Part shown: positions 43,666 to 51,927 of the stretch, one piece after another | Layout: each line of letters opens with the position of its first letter | Position numbering within the stretch: position 1 is the first letter of the stretch | NCBI RefSeq assembly: GCF_040812015.1 | Contig: NZ_JBFNXJ010000003.1 | Coordinates: 233,432-297,431 of the forward strand | DNA length: 64,000 nucleotides | Direction of reading: 5' to 3' | Origin: Chitinivorax sp. PXF-14 | Lineage (GTDB): Bacteria; Pseudomonadota; Gammaproteobacteria; Burkholderiales; SCOH01 | Notes under the pieces: generated by a model | The model's database searches: none | What the model saw: the letters and a program-made list of their open reading frames with translations, nothing else | What the model was told of the DNA's origin: nothing | Program-made: the position numbers and the translations under genes

Positions 43666-44888
43666 GCCGCCGCGTCGTCGTCACCGGCATGGCCGGCATC
43701 AGCCCGCTCGGCAACGACTGGTCGGCCGTGCACGACAAGTTGAAGAGCTACACCAACGCCATCGTGCCGATGGCCGACTGGGCGCAGTACGAAGGCCTCA
43801 ACACCCAGTTGGGCTCGGTCGCCGCGCCGTTCGCGCTGCCCACCCACTACAACCGCAAGACCACGCGCTCGATGGGCCGCGTCGCGCTGATGGCCACGCG
43901 CGCCACCGAGCTCGCGCTCGACGACGCGGGCCTGCTCGGCGACCCGCTGGTCAGGAGCGGCCGCATGGGCATCGCCTACGGCTCGTCGTCCGGCACGCCG
44001 GCGTCGATGGGCGATTTCGGGCGCATGATCAATTTCAGGAAGACCGACGGCATCAACGCCACCACCTACATCAAGATGATGAGCCACACGGCGGCGGTGA
44101 ACATCGGCGTGTTCTTCGGCATGACCGGCCGCGTGATCACCACTTCGAGCGCCTGCACCTCGGGCAGCCAGGGCATCGGCTACGCCTACGAGGCCATCAA
44201 GTCGGGCCGGCAGACGGCCATGGTGGCGGGCGGGGCAGAGGAGCTCGACGCCACCGAGGCCGCCGTGTTCGACACGCTGTTCGCCACCAGCCTGAAGAAC
44301 GACACGCCGACGCTGACGCCGCGCCCCTTCGACGCCGCGCGCGACGGCCTGGTGCTCGGCGAGGGCGCCGGCACGCTGATCCTCGAGGACTACGAGCACG
44401 CCCGCGCACGCGGCGCGCGCATCCATGCCGAGATCGTCGGCTATGCCACCAATTGCGACGGCACCCACGTCACCCACCCCAACCCCGAGACCATGCAGAT
44501 CGCCATGCGCCTCGCGCTCGACGACGCCGGCCTGCCGCCTGCCGCGATCGGCTACGTCAACGCCCACGGCACCGCGACCGAACAGGGCGACATGGCCGAA
44601 AGCGAGGCCACGCACGCGGTATTCGGCAGCCGCATGCCGATCAGCACGCTGAAGAGCTATATGGGCCACACGCTGGGCGCCTGCGGCGCACTCGAAGCCT
44701 GGATGTCGATCGAGATGATGCGTGCCGGCTGGTTCGCGCCGACGATCAACCTCGACACACCGGACCCGCGCTGCGCACCGCTCGACTACCTGATGCACGA
44801 AGGTCGTCTGCTCGATTGCGACTACATCATGAGCAACAACTTCGCCTTTGGCGGCATCAATACCTCGCTGATTTTCAAGAAGTGCTAA
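43662..44888 (+). CDS. apeR: Beta-ketoacyl-ACP synthase (second KS) of the aryl polyene cluster
   Basis: A 408-residue condensing enzyme with triad C165 (SSACTSGSQ), H302 ([11 protein letters not shown]) and H336 ([10 protein letters not shown]). It is distinct from the first KS and matches ApeR, a homodimeric KS thought to start chain building. The start at 43662 overlaps the reductase stop. It is the last gene of the tightly overlapping block; a 22-base gap follows. Confidence 0.94.
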   Translation: MSRRVVVTGMAGISPLGNDWSAVHDKLKSYTNAIVPMADWAQYEGLNTQLGSVAAPFALPTHYNRKTTRSMGRVALMATRATELALDDAGLLGDPLVRSGRMGIAYGSSSGTPASMGDFGRMINFRKTDGINATTYIKMMSHTAAVNIGVFFGMTGRVITTSSACTSGSQGIGYAYEAIKSGRQTAMVAGGAEELDATEAAVFDTLFATSLKNDTPTLTPRPFDAARDGLVLGEGAGTLILEDYEHARARGARIHAEIVGYATNCDGTHVTHPNPETMQIAMRLALDDAGLPPAAIGYVNAHGTATEQGDMAESEATHAVFGSRMPISTLKSYMGHTLGACGALEAWMSIEMMRAGWFAPTINLDTPDPRCAPLDYLMHEGRLLDCDYIMSNNFAFGGINTSLIFKKC

Positions 44889-44910
44889 TTCCAAAAACCA
44901 GGAGAAATCA

Positions 44911-45501
44911 ATGAAAAAGCTGTATGTGCTGGGACTTGCCAGCGCGCTGGCCGCCGCCGGCTGCGCCACCCATGTCAACAAGCCGGAGACGACGGAGAAC
45001 CCGGCACCGGCGGTCAGGTTCAACGAGTATTCGAAGTTCGAGCTCAAGCCGATCAATGAAGGCCGGGGCTGCGAGAAGCAGCACGGCGGCGACAAGCTCC
45101 TCGACTCGGTCAACGAGCGGCTGCAGAAACAGCTCGGCAAGACGCTCGACAGCTGGGAGCAGTCCGCCGAGGCGAAACGCGCCAAGCGCGGCACGCTGGT
45201 GATCGAGCCGGTGTGCTCGGACGCCAAGCTGGTCGGCACCACCGCGCGCATCTTCCTCGGCCCGATGATGGGCAGCTCGGCCGTCGTGCTGTCGGTGCGC
45301 TACACCGAGGCCAGGAGCGGCAAGCTGATCGCCGAGCCGGTGTTCTACCAGCGCACGGCGGCCATGAGCGGCGGTTTCACCTTCGGCGCGATGGACAAGA
45401 ACATGCTGAGCCGCATCGTCACGCTGATCTCCGACTACACCGTCAACAACTATGCCGACCTCGTCGGCGGCCGTACCGGTGTCGAGAAGGAAGGCGGCTA
45501 A
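44911..45501 (+). CDS. Predicted lipoprotein, DUF4410-like
   Basis: A 196-residue protein with a lipoprotein signal (lipobox AAGC, cysteine near residue 18). The remaining part resembles DUF4410 proteins: a helical NERLQKQLGKTLDSWEQ stretch, LVIEPVC, and a long VTLISDYTVNNYADL helix near the end. Function unknown. It starts 22 bases after the last KS gene with an AGGAG ribosome site, so it is likely on the same transcript. A possible terminator follows. Confidence 0.8.
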   Translation: MKKLYVLGLASALAAAGCATHVNKPETTENPAPAVRFNEYSKFELKPINEGRGCEKQHGGDKLLDSVNERLQKQLGKTLDSWEQSAEAKRAKRGTLVIEPVCSDAKLVGTTARIFLGPMMGSSAVVLSVRYTEARSGKLIAEPVFYQRTAAMSGGFTFGAMDKNMLSRIVTLISDYTVNNYADLVGGRTGVEKEGG

Positions 45502-45508
45502 GCCAGAC

Positions 45509-45543
45509 GGGACGGGCTGTTAGCGCGGCCCGCCCCTCTTTTT
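45509..45543 (+). terminator. Possible intrinsic terminator after the first lipoprotein
   Basis: A GC stem of 3 + 5 pairs with one A-C mismatch (45509-45517 with 45528-45536) and a 10-base loop is followed by CTCTTTTT. It may end most aryl polyene transcripts, but the stem is imperfect. Confidence 0.4.
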
Positions 45544-45567
45544 CCGCCAACCGCCAGAGAGCACACA

Positions 45568-46098
45568 ATGAAAAAAATCCTCGCCATCGGCCTGTCTGCC
45601 CTGCTGCTCGCCGCGTGCAGCACGGTCACCAAGATCGACAAATCCTATTACACCCACGTCGGCTTCTGGCATGAAGACAATGTCAGCAAGTCCGGCAACT
45701 ACCGGCGCGGCGAGTTCGTGCCGGTCAACACCCAGGTCAGGCTGATCGAGGTCGCCGACAGCAAGAAGGGCACGAGCTTCACGCTCGAACTGCCGGAACA
45801 CACCAAACCGGTCACCGTCGAAACGCGCCGCGAATACACCAAGGGCCCGGCCGAAGACATCCAGGCCAAACTGTTCGGCGACAAGCCGGTGGCGCTCTCC
45901 CCGGCCTACGCGAACGACATCAAGGCCGGCCGCATCGTGGTCGGCATGAGCAAGGCCGACGTGCTGGCGGCGATCGGCTATCCGCCCGAGCACAAGACGC
46001 CATCGCTGGACGACGAGCAGTGGACCTTCTGGATCAGCCGTTTCGACAAGCAGCTCATCGTATTCGACAAGGGCCGCGTCAAGCAGATCATCGACTGA
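45568..46098 (+). CDS. Predicted lipoprotein of unknown function
   Basis: A 176-residue protein with a lipoprotein signal (lipobox LAAC, cysteine near residue 16). The C-terminal part contains VGMSKADVLAAIGYPPEHKTPSLDD, the type of helix-turn seen in BamE/SmpA-like folds, followed by WTFWISRFDKQLIVFDKGRV. It could be an outer-membrane BamE-fold protein, but the rest is not recognised. It lies in a row of three lipoprotein genes in the same orientation. Confidence 0.75.
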   Translation: MKKILAIGLSALLLAACSTVTKIDKSYYTHVGFWHEDNVSKSGNYRRGEFVPVNTQVRLIEVADSKKGTSFTLELPEHTKPVTVETRREYTKGPAEDIQAKLFGDKPVALSPAYANDIKAGRIVVGMSKADVLAAIGYPPEHKTPSLDDEQWTFWISRFDKQLIVFDKGRVKQIID

Positions 46099-46156
46099 CA
46101 CGGCACGCGTCGCTCACCGGCCTCAGGGCCAATCCGTCAACACAAGAAGAAACAAT

Positions 46157-46591
46157 ATGAAAAAAATCGTTCTCGCCTCACTGACCATCGCAATCCTCGC
46201 CGGTTGCGCCGCCAACACCCAGATCTCCGCCGTGCAGCCGGGCACCAAGGTCCAGATCAAGACCAGCACCAAGGACGAGACGCCGCGCAGCGAAAGCTAC
46301 GCCACCACGAGCTTTGGCAACTACGAGTTCCAGGTCTCGGCCGATGGCACGGACCCGTTCTACGGCGTGCTGCCGCTCAAGTTCAATGGCGGCTACCTGA
46401 CGCTCGACATCCTGCTCTTTGCGCCCGCTGCATTCTTCAACCTGCGTGAAGTATTCCCGTACTACGAATTCGACCAGGCGCGCGGCCTGATCAAGTACAA
46501 GCGCCAGGAAGCGGACAGCTGGATGGAATACCAGCCGACGCCGGAAGAAGCCGCCCGTGCCAAGCGTTTCTTCGAACAGAAGCAACCCTAA
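46157..46591 (+). CDS. Predicted small lipoprotein of unknown function
   Basis: A 144-residue protein with a lipobox LAGC (cysteine near residue 17). The mature part has a beta-rich character and one hydrophobic stretch (LTLDILLFAPAAFFNLRE) that may be a membrane or amphipathic segment. No family was recognised. Its 3' end overlaps the start of the deacetylase gene by 35 bases. Confidence 0.75.
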   Translation: MKKIVLASLTIAILAGCAANTQISAVQPGTKVQIKTSTKDETPRSESYATTSFGNYEFQVSADGTDPFYGVLPLKFNGGYLTLDILLFAPAAFFNLREVFPYYEFDQARGLIKYKRQEADSWMEYQPTPEEAARAKRFFEQKQP

Positions 46592-47435
46592 GCGCGGCCA
46601 GCCTGCCAGGCTGACAGGCTGGCTTGCCGGCCTGTCGCTGGTCGCCAGCGTGCTGCTGGCCGGCTGCCAGAGCCCCCCCGCCAGCCCGCCACAGACGCCG
46701 CTGGCGGGGGTGTTCCGCTTCGCGCTGACGTTTGACGATGGGCCGAGCACTCGCCCCGACTACAACCCGACACTCGACATCCTCGACCTGCTGGCGCGCA
46801 ACGACGTGCAGCCCGGCATCAAGGCGGCATTCTTCGTACAGACGCGCAATGCCAACGGCGGCGGCAGTGAAGCCGGCCAGGCGATCATGCGCCGCATGCA
46901 GGCAGACGGCCATGTGCTCGGCCTGCACAGCGGCGACCCGCGCGGCCACGTGGGCCACCTGCGGCTCACGCCGGATGCGCTGCGGCAGACGCTCGACGAC
47001 GGCAAGGCCGATATCGAGTCGATCACCGGCCGGCCAACCGAGCTGGTGCGCCCGCCCTATTTCGCCTATTCGCCCGAGACCTTCGCCATCTACCGCGCGG
47101 CCGGGCTCAGGATGATGCTGACCGATGTCAGCGCCAACGACGGCGTGATCCACGTGTTCAACATCAGCTTCCGCCGCCGGAGCCACATGCAGGCCGAGCT
47201 GCGGCGCATACGCGAGTTCGCGCAGCGCGGCGAGCTGCCCGCCATCGGCGGCGTGACGCCGATTGTCGTGACCTTTCACGACCCGAACCCGTTCACCGCC
47301 GAGCATTTCACCGAATACCTGCACATTCTCACCGACGCCGCGCGCGATGCCGGCCTGCCGCTCGACGCCACACCGTTCTACGACGACACGGCGGCGCTGC
47401 GCGCGGCCCTGCTGTTCAAGGCGCGCAGCGAGTGA
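46557..47435 (+). CDS. Polysaccharide deacetylase (NodB-like) lipoprotein
   Basis: A 292-residue carbohydrate esterase of family 4. After a lipoprotein-type signal (lipobox LAGC, cysteine near residue 37) come motif 1 LTFDDGPS, motif 2 near GLHSGDPRGH and motif 3 VRPPYFAY. It removes acetyl groups from an amino sugar polymer or lipid-linked sugar. The start is a GTG inside the previous gene; no later in-frame start gives a full signal peptide. Placed inside the APE region, it may modify the sugar of the pigment anchor or a surface glycan. Confidence 0.85.
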   Translation: MPSVSSNRSNPKRGQPARLTGWLAGLSLVASVLLAGCQSPPASPPQTPLAGVFRFALTFDDGPSTRPDYNPTLDILDLLARNDVQPGIKAAFFVQTRNANGGGSEAGQAIMRRMQADGHVLGLHSGDPRGHVGHLRLTPDALRQTLDDGKADIESITGRPTELVRPPYFAYSPETFAIYRAAGLRMMLTDVSANDGVIHVFNISFRRRSHMQAELRRIREFAQRGELPAIGGVTPIVVTFHDPNPFTAEHFTEYLHILTDAARDAGLPLDATPFYDDTAALRAALLFKARSE

Positions 47436-48163
47436 GGCCGGCACCGACGAAGCCGCATCGCGGCGAGACCGCCACGCTATGGCTGCTGCGGCTCAGCGAG
47501 GTCGCGCCCGAGATGGAGCTTGCCGCAGAGCGCCTGCTCGGCCATGCCGAGCGCCAGCGTCATGCCGGCTTCGCGCGTCCGCTGCGGCGCCGGCAATTTG
47601 CCCTGGCACGGCTCCTGCTGCGCCTTGCCGCCTCGCAGCTGAGCGGGCTGGCGCCGGCCGACATCAGCTGTACCGCCGAGCCGGGGCGCCCGCCGCGCCT
47701 GTCGCTGCCGGCCGCTGCCGCGCCCCCAGGGCTGAGCCTGTCGCACAGCGGCGACTGGGTAGCCTGCGCGCTCGACCTGCAGGCACCGCTGGGACTGGAT
47801 ATCGAGGCCATCGACCGGCAGCGCGACGTGGCCGCGCTGGGCGGCTGGGCGTTCAGCCCCGATGAAGCCGGCTGGCTGTCGCGCCAGCCCGACCCGCACG
47901 CCGCCTTCTACCGGCTGTGGACGGGCAAAGAGGCCTGGCTCAAGCTCAGCCACGCGCGCGGCGAGCCCTGCCTGCTTGCGGATACACGATTCGAATTGGA
48001 CAGCGGCGAGCCCTGCTGCCCGCAGGCCAGCTGGCACACGTTCGAGGCGGCGCCCGGCCTGGCACTCTCGCTGATGGGCGGCAGCGCCACGCCGGCCCTG
48101 ACACGGCTCGCTGGCGACGATCTGCCACGGCTGCTCGACGCCTGGACGTGGCCAGCGGCCTAA
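47432..48163 (+). CDS. 4'-phosphopantetheinyl transferase
   Basis: A 243-residue Sfp-type enzyme that activates carrier proteins with phosphopantetheine from CoA. The magnesium-binding residues D123 and E125 lie in GLDIEAID, and the second motif WTGKEAWLK has K166 and E167. It begins with GTG overlapping the deacetylase stop (GTGA). It presumably activates the two acyl carrier proteins of this cluster and is the last gene assigned to it. Confidence 0.9.
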   Translation: MRPAPTKPHRGETATLWLLRLSEVAPEMELAAERLLGHAERQRHAGFARPLRRRQFALARLLLRLAASQLSGLAPADISCTAEPGRPPRLSLPAAAAPPGLSLSHSGDWVACALDLQAPLGLDIEAIDRQRDVAALGGWAFSPDEAGWLSRQPDPHAAFYRLWTGKEAWLKLSHARGEPCLLADTRFELDSGEPCCPQASWHTFEAAPGLALSLMGGSATPALTRLAGDDLPRLLDAWTWPAA

Positions 48164-48394
48164 GGGCCTTACCGCTCGCGCACGAGCCGCTGCCGCCGCG
48201 GCGGATCATGCCGGTGGCGGCGATGGCCATCCGCACGCACAGGGTATAGCGCGGGCGCGAGATCACACCCAGGCCCAACATTTCGTCACAGCGGGCGGCA
48301 ATTCGCGGCAGCCAGGCGGCCATCCGTCGCACGCGGCTGCCCAGGCCGGGGCCGCGCCGCTACAGTGGCCGGACCTCTCCGTGCGAGCCACGCC
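48164..48394. other. Intergenic region after the aryl polyene cluster
   Basis: No supported gene or clear terminator is seen in these 231 bases; together with the uncertain small ORF downstream the gap to the kinase gene is about 500 bases. Confidence 0.4.
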
Positions 48395-48592
48395 ATGCCT
48401 GATCCGCGACATATCGAATACGCCAGCCTGCTGCTGGCCCTGCTCATCGGCTGCATGGCGCTGCTGCTGTCCGCCCGCGCGGCGACGGCACTGCACGATG
48501 TACTCACCGAGCCCGGCCACATCGCCGGCCAGATCAAGGCGATGGCGCCGCATCTCGACCAGGCGGCAGGCGATGCCCGTTGCGGCAGCTAA
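48395..48592 (+). CDS. Possible small membrane protein
   Basis: A 65-codon frame with one strong hydrophobic segment (about residues 10-30, YASLLLALLIGCMALLLSAR). It lacks a clear ribosome site and has no recognised family, so it may be spurious. It precedes the sensor kinase gene by 67 bases on the same strand. Confidence 0.35.
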   Translation: MPDPRHIEYASLLLALLIGCMALLLSARAATALHDVLTEPGHIAGQIKAMAPHLDQAAGDARCGS

Positions 48593-48659
48593 GTCCACCC
48601 ACCGTGCGCACGGCGGACGGTGCGCGTACACTGCCCACACCACGGCTCAGGCGACCTCG

Positions 48660-49712
48660 ATGGCGGCTCACTATCCCTACAGTTTTCGACGATGGCTCGG
48701 GCGCGGGCTGCTGATCACGCTCACGGTCAGCACGCTGACTGCGCTCTACCTCAAGCTCACCAGCTGGTCGCCGCTGTGGCGCGTGCTGTTGACCAGCTAC
48801 ATCATCGGCTTCGGCGTGTTTCTCGCGCTGATCGTCAGCTTCTGGGTGTTGCGCCCCAAGCCGCAGCAGGAGCGCTATTTTTACTTCGGCTCGGTGGTGG
48901 TCGGCGCGACACTCGGCTTCGTCGTCAACATGCTGGTGCGCTTCACAGCCGGCGAGCTGCACCACCTGCTGTTCGAGGCGCCGCTCGACCTGGTGCTGAC
49001 CTACGGCCTGATGCTGATGGGCGCGATGGTCGTCGGCAGCATCCTGTGGGCGCGCGACCGGGCCACGCGCATGGAGGCCGCCTTCAATCTCGAACAGGCA
49101 AAACGCGCCGAGCAGGAGCGCAACCTGCTGACGGCGCGGCTGCAGATGCTGCAGGCGCAGATCGAGCCGCATTTCCTGTTCAACACGCTCGCCAACGTGA
49201 TGAGCCTGATCGACCTGGCGCCGGGCCAGGCCAAGATCATGCTCGACCATTTCAACAGCTACCTGCGCGCCTCACTCGACCGCACGCGCGACAGCCACAC
49301 CACGCTCGGCCAGGAGCTGGAGCAGCTGCAGCATTACCTGGCCATCCTCGGCATCCGCATGGGCAAGCGCCTGCGCTACCAGGTCGAGGCGCCGCCCGAG
49401 CTGCTGCAGCAGGCACTGCCGCCGATGCTGCTGCAACCGCTGGTGGAAAACGCCATCGTCCATGGCCTGGAGCCCAAGGTGGACGGCGGCGCCATCACCA
49501 TTCGCGCGTGGCGCGAACAGGACAGGCTGCATCTGCGCGTCAGCGACGACGGGCTGGGGCTCGGCCACACGCCGCCCGGCAACGGCATCGGCCTCGCCAA
49601 TGTGCGCAGCCGGCTCGACGGCCTGTATGGCGACGCCGCCCGCCTCAGCATCGCCGAGGCCCCCACGGGCGGCGTGATCGCCGACATCGTGCTGCCGATC
49701 GAGGACAACTAG
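48660..49712 (+). CDS. Sensor histidine kinase, LytS/YehU type
   Basis: A 350-residue membrane kinase. Four membrane helices occupy about residues 10-135. The His_kinase domain has its phospho-acceptor H171 in QIEPHFLFNTLANV, then an ATPase domain with LLQPLVENAIVHG and a DDGLGLG box. I set the start at ATG 48660, just before the first helix; a longer frame adds arginine-rich sequence. It is separated from its response regulator gene by one base. Confidence 0.92.
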   Translation: MAAHYPYSFRRWLGRGLLITLTVSTLTALYLKLTSWSPLWRVLLTSYIIGFGVFLALIVSFWVLRPKPQQERYFYFGSVVVGATLGFVVNMLVRFTAGELHHLLFEAPLDLVLTYGLMLMGAMVVGSILWARDRATRMEAAFNLEQAKRAEQERNLLTARLQMLQAQIEPHFLFNTLANVMSLIDLAPGQAKIMLDHFNSYLRASLDRTRDSHTTLGQELEQLQHYLAILGIRMGKRLRYQVEAPPELLQQALPPMLLQPLVENAIVHGLEPKVDGGAITIRAWREQDRLHLRVSDDGLGLGHTPPGNGIGLANVRSRLDGLYGDAARLSIAEAPTGGVIADIVLPIEDN

Positions 49713-49713
49713 C

Positions 49714-50466
49714 ATGCCCTCCGCACTGATCGCCGACGACGAGCCGCATCTGGCCGCCCACCTGAAGCTGCGGCTGGCCCAGCTGTGGCCGGAACTCGAC
49801 GTGATCGGCCTCGCCGCCAACGGCCTGGAGGCGCAGGAATGGCTGGCCGCGCGCCAACCCGACGTCGCCTTTCTCGACATCAAGATGCCCGGCCTCTCCG
49901 GCCTGCAGGTGGCCCAGGCGGCGCGCTGCCACTGCGTGTTCGTCACCGCCTACAATGAATACGCGGTGCAGGCCTTCGAGCAGCAGGCGCTCGACTACCT
50001 GCTCAAGCCCGTCACGGACGAGCGCCTGGCCAAGACCGTGGCCCGCCTGAAGGCAAGCCTGGCACACGCGCCGGCGCCCGACCTTGGCAACCTGCTCGGG
50101 CAGCTGCAGCAGGCGCTGCGGGCCCCTGCCGCACCCATTGAGCGGCTCAGCTGGATACGTGCCGGCGTGGGCCAGGAGATCCGCCTGATCGCCGTCGATG
50201 ACGTGTGCTATTTCCAGGCCAGCGACAAATACACCGCGGTCGTCACCGCCGACGGGGAATACCTGATCCGCACGCCGCTGAAGGAATTGCACGAGCAGCT
50301 GGATGCGCAGCAGTTCTGGCAGATCCACCGCTCGACGCTCGTCAACGCGCGGCAGATACGCGACGTCGCGCGCGACTTCACCGGCAAGCTCACGCTGCGA
50401 CTCAAGGGCCGCGACGACAGGCTCACGGTGAGCCGCGCCTACGCCCACCTGTTCCGGCAGATGTAG
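49714..50466 (+). CDS. LytTR-family response regulator
   Basis: A 250-residue regulator. The receiver domain has the acidic pair near residues 8-10 and the phospho-acceptor D55 in FLDIKMPG. The LytTR DNA-binding domain covers about residues 145-250, with the YFQASDKYTAVVT and FWQIHRSTLVN blocks. It resembles the AlgR/YehT group. Targets are unknown; the nearby APE cluster is possible but not shown. Confidence 0.93.
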   Translation: MPSALIADDEPHLAAHLKLRLAQLWPELDVIGLAANGLEAQEWLAARQPDVAFLDIKMPGLSGLQVAQAARCHCVFVTAYNEYAVQAFEQQALDYLLKPVTDERLAKTVARLKASLAHAPAPDLGNLLGQLQQALRAPAAPIERLSWIRAGVGQEIRLIAVDDVCYFQASDKYTAVVTADGEYLIRTPLKELHEQLDAQQFWQIHRSTLVNARQIRDVARDFTGKLTLRLKGRDDRLTVSRAYAHLFRQM

Positions 50467-50496
50467 CCGGCAGTTTTTGCCGGCGGCAGGGGCTGC

Positions 50497-51207
50497 CTAC
50501 CCGTTATTGCCGCCGATCCGGCGGATCAGCGCAACCCGCTCGGACAGCTGCTGCTCCGCCGCCATGCGCCCGCCAAAGCCGAGGTCGCGCGGGGCCGAGG
50601 CGAGGATGGACTCGGCCTGGTCGAACACCGGGAAGGAAAACGACTGCCCGTTCCACTGCGCCTGGCGCCCGCTCATGCCCAAGGCCGTGAGGGATGACTC
50701 CATGAACGACTGCCAGCGCGCGCCTTTTTCGCCGCTGGCCTGCGCGCCTAGCGCCTGCCAGGCATCGGCACCCGCCGCCACGACCTGCGCCGTGGCCAGA
50801 TTGGTGGCTTCGAGCATGCGCATGCGCAGTGCCTCGGCCAGCTCGGGCTCGGCCTGCAGCAGCTGATTGACCTGGCTGGCCGCCGCCCCCGTGGCGCGCA
50901 CCCGGCCATCGTCGCCGGTTTCCAGCGAGAACGCGCTGCGTGGCGAGATGCCTGCCGCGTGTAGCGCGCCGCGAAAGTCGGCCTCGGTTTGCTTGACCCG
51001 ACGGGTGAATTCCTCGGGCGACACGAACAGCGGGCCGGCCAGCGACGGCAACTCAGCGGCCGACGCCTGCTGGATCGCCTGCCCGGCCTGGCTCAGGCTG
51101 ACACGGTCGGTCGTGGTGCCAGTGGCCGCATCCGCGCTGTCACGGTGGCGAGTGGCGACGGCCGCCTGGCAATACGATGATGCGGTTGAAACGGCAGACA
51201 GTTGCAT
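50497..51207 (-). CDS. Hypothetical protein
   Basis: A 236-residue protein that I do not recognise. It is Ala/Gln/Ser-rich and mostly helical by eye, without a signal peptide or membrane segment. An N-terminal segment reads DRVSLSQAGQA, a pattern seen in some exported helical proteins and flagellar-type linkers. It converges on the response regulator gene, with a short GC hairpin between them. Coding status is supported by its length and the absence of an alternative on the other strand. Confidence 0.65.
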   Translation of the reverse strand: MQLSAVSTASSYCQAAVATRHRDSADAATGTTTDRVSLSQAGQAIQQASAAELPSLAGPLFVSPEEFTRRVKQTEADFRGALHAAGISPRSAFSLETGDDGRVRATGAAASQVNQLLQAEPELAEALRMRMLEATNLATAQVVAAGADAWQALGAQASGEKGARWQSFMESSLTALGMSGRQAQWNGQSFSFPVFDQAESILASAPRDLGFGGRMAAEQQLSERVALIRRIGGNNG

Positions 51208-51261
51208 GATTCAAGCCCTCCTGCCGTGCAGGCAAGCAAGAAGTCGGCCTGTTGCATCGGT

Positions 51262-51816
51262 TCAACTCGACTGCGCGGCAAGCGGCGGCTGATAGTTGTT
51301 CTTTACCCGCACATAGTGCTCGGCCGAGTATTTCAGGTGGGCCAGCTCGTCGTCGCTCAGCGGGCGGATTTCCTTGGCCGGCCGGCCGAGGTAGAGATGG
51401 CCAGATTTCAGTACCTTGCCTGGCGGCACCAGGCTGCCCGCGCCGACCATCACGCGGTCCTCGATCACGGCGCGGTCGAGCACGATGGTGCCGATGCCGA
51501 TCAGGCATTCGTCACCGATGGTGCAGCCGTGCAGCGTCACCTGGTGGCCGATGGTGGTATCGCGGCCGATGAGCAGCGGCGCGCCTTGCGGGTCGTCGGG
51601 CCGCTTGTGGCTGACGTGCAGCATGCACAGGTCCTGCACATTGCTGTTATCACCGATGCGGATGTGGTTGACGTCGCCGCGCACCACGGCGAACGGCCAG
51701 ATCGACACGTTCTCGCCGAGCACCACGTCGCCGATCACCTGGGCACCGGGGTGCACGAAACAGCTGGACGGAATCGTCGGCAGCACGCCTTGGTAGGCGC
51801 CGATATTGGAGAACAT
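51262..51816 (-). CDS. Gamma carbonic anhydrase-like hexapeptide-repeat protein
   Basis: A 184-residue left-handed beta-helix protein of the YrdA/PaaY type. Repeated hexapeptides (VIGDVVLGENVSIWP, then GDVNHIRIGDNSNVQD and IGHQVTLHGCTIGDECLIG) and the metal-binding histidine region HVSHK are present. Such proteins bind zinc or another metal and may have carbonic anhydrase or thioesterase activity. The start at 51816 follows a GAGGAAG ribosome site; a 12-residue extension upstream lacks one. It is divergent from prlC. Confidence 0.92.
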   Translation of the reverse strand: MFSNIGAYQGVLPTIPSSCFVHPGAQVIGDVVLGENVSIWPFAVVRGDVNHIRIGDNSNVQDLCMLHVSHKRPDDPQGAPLLIGRDTTIGHQVTLHGCTIGDECLIGIGTIVLDRAVIEDRVMVGAGSLVPPGKVLKSGHLYLGRPAKEIRPLSDDELAHLKYSAEHYVRVKNNYQPPLAAQSS

Positions 51817-51927
51817 GGCAACTTCCTCTTGTGAAACGAGACAAAACCCCAACTATAAGCGATATTTGAAGCGGCCAAACGGGCAGAGACGCCGTGGCCG
51901 GACTGCCGAACCACACTGGACCCCAAT

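Noticed and set aside
43620..45251. 543-residue minus-strand frame over the second KS and lipoprotein genes
   Set aside because: It is antisense to genes with intact active sites and good ribosome sites.
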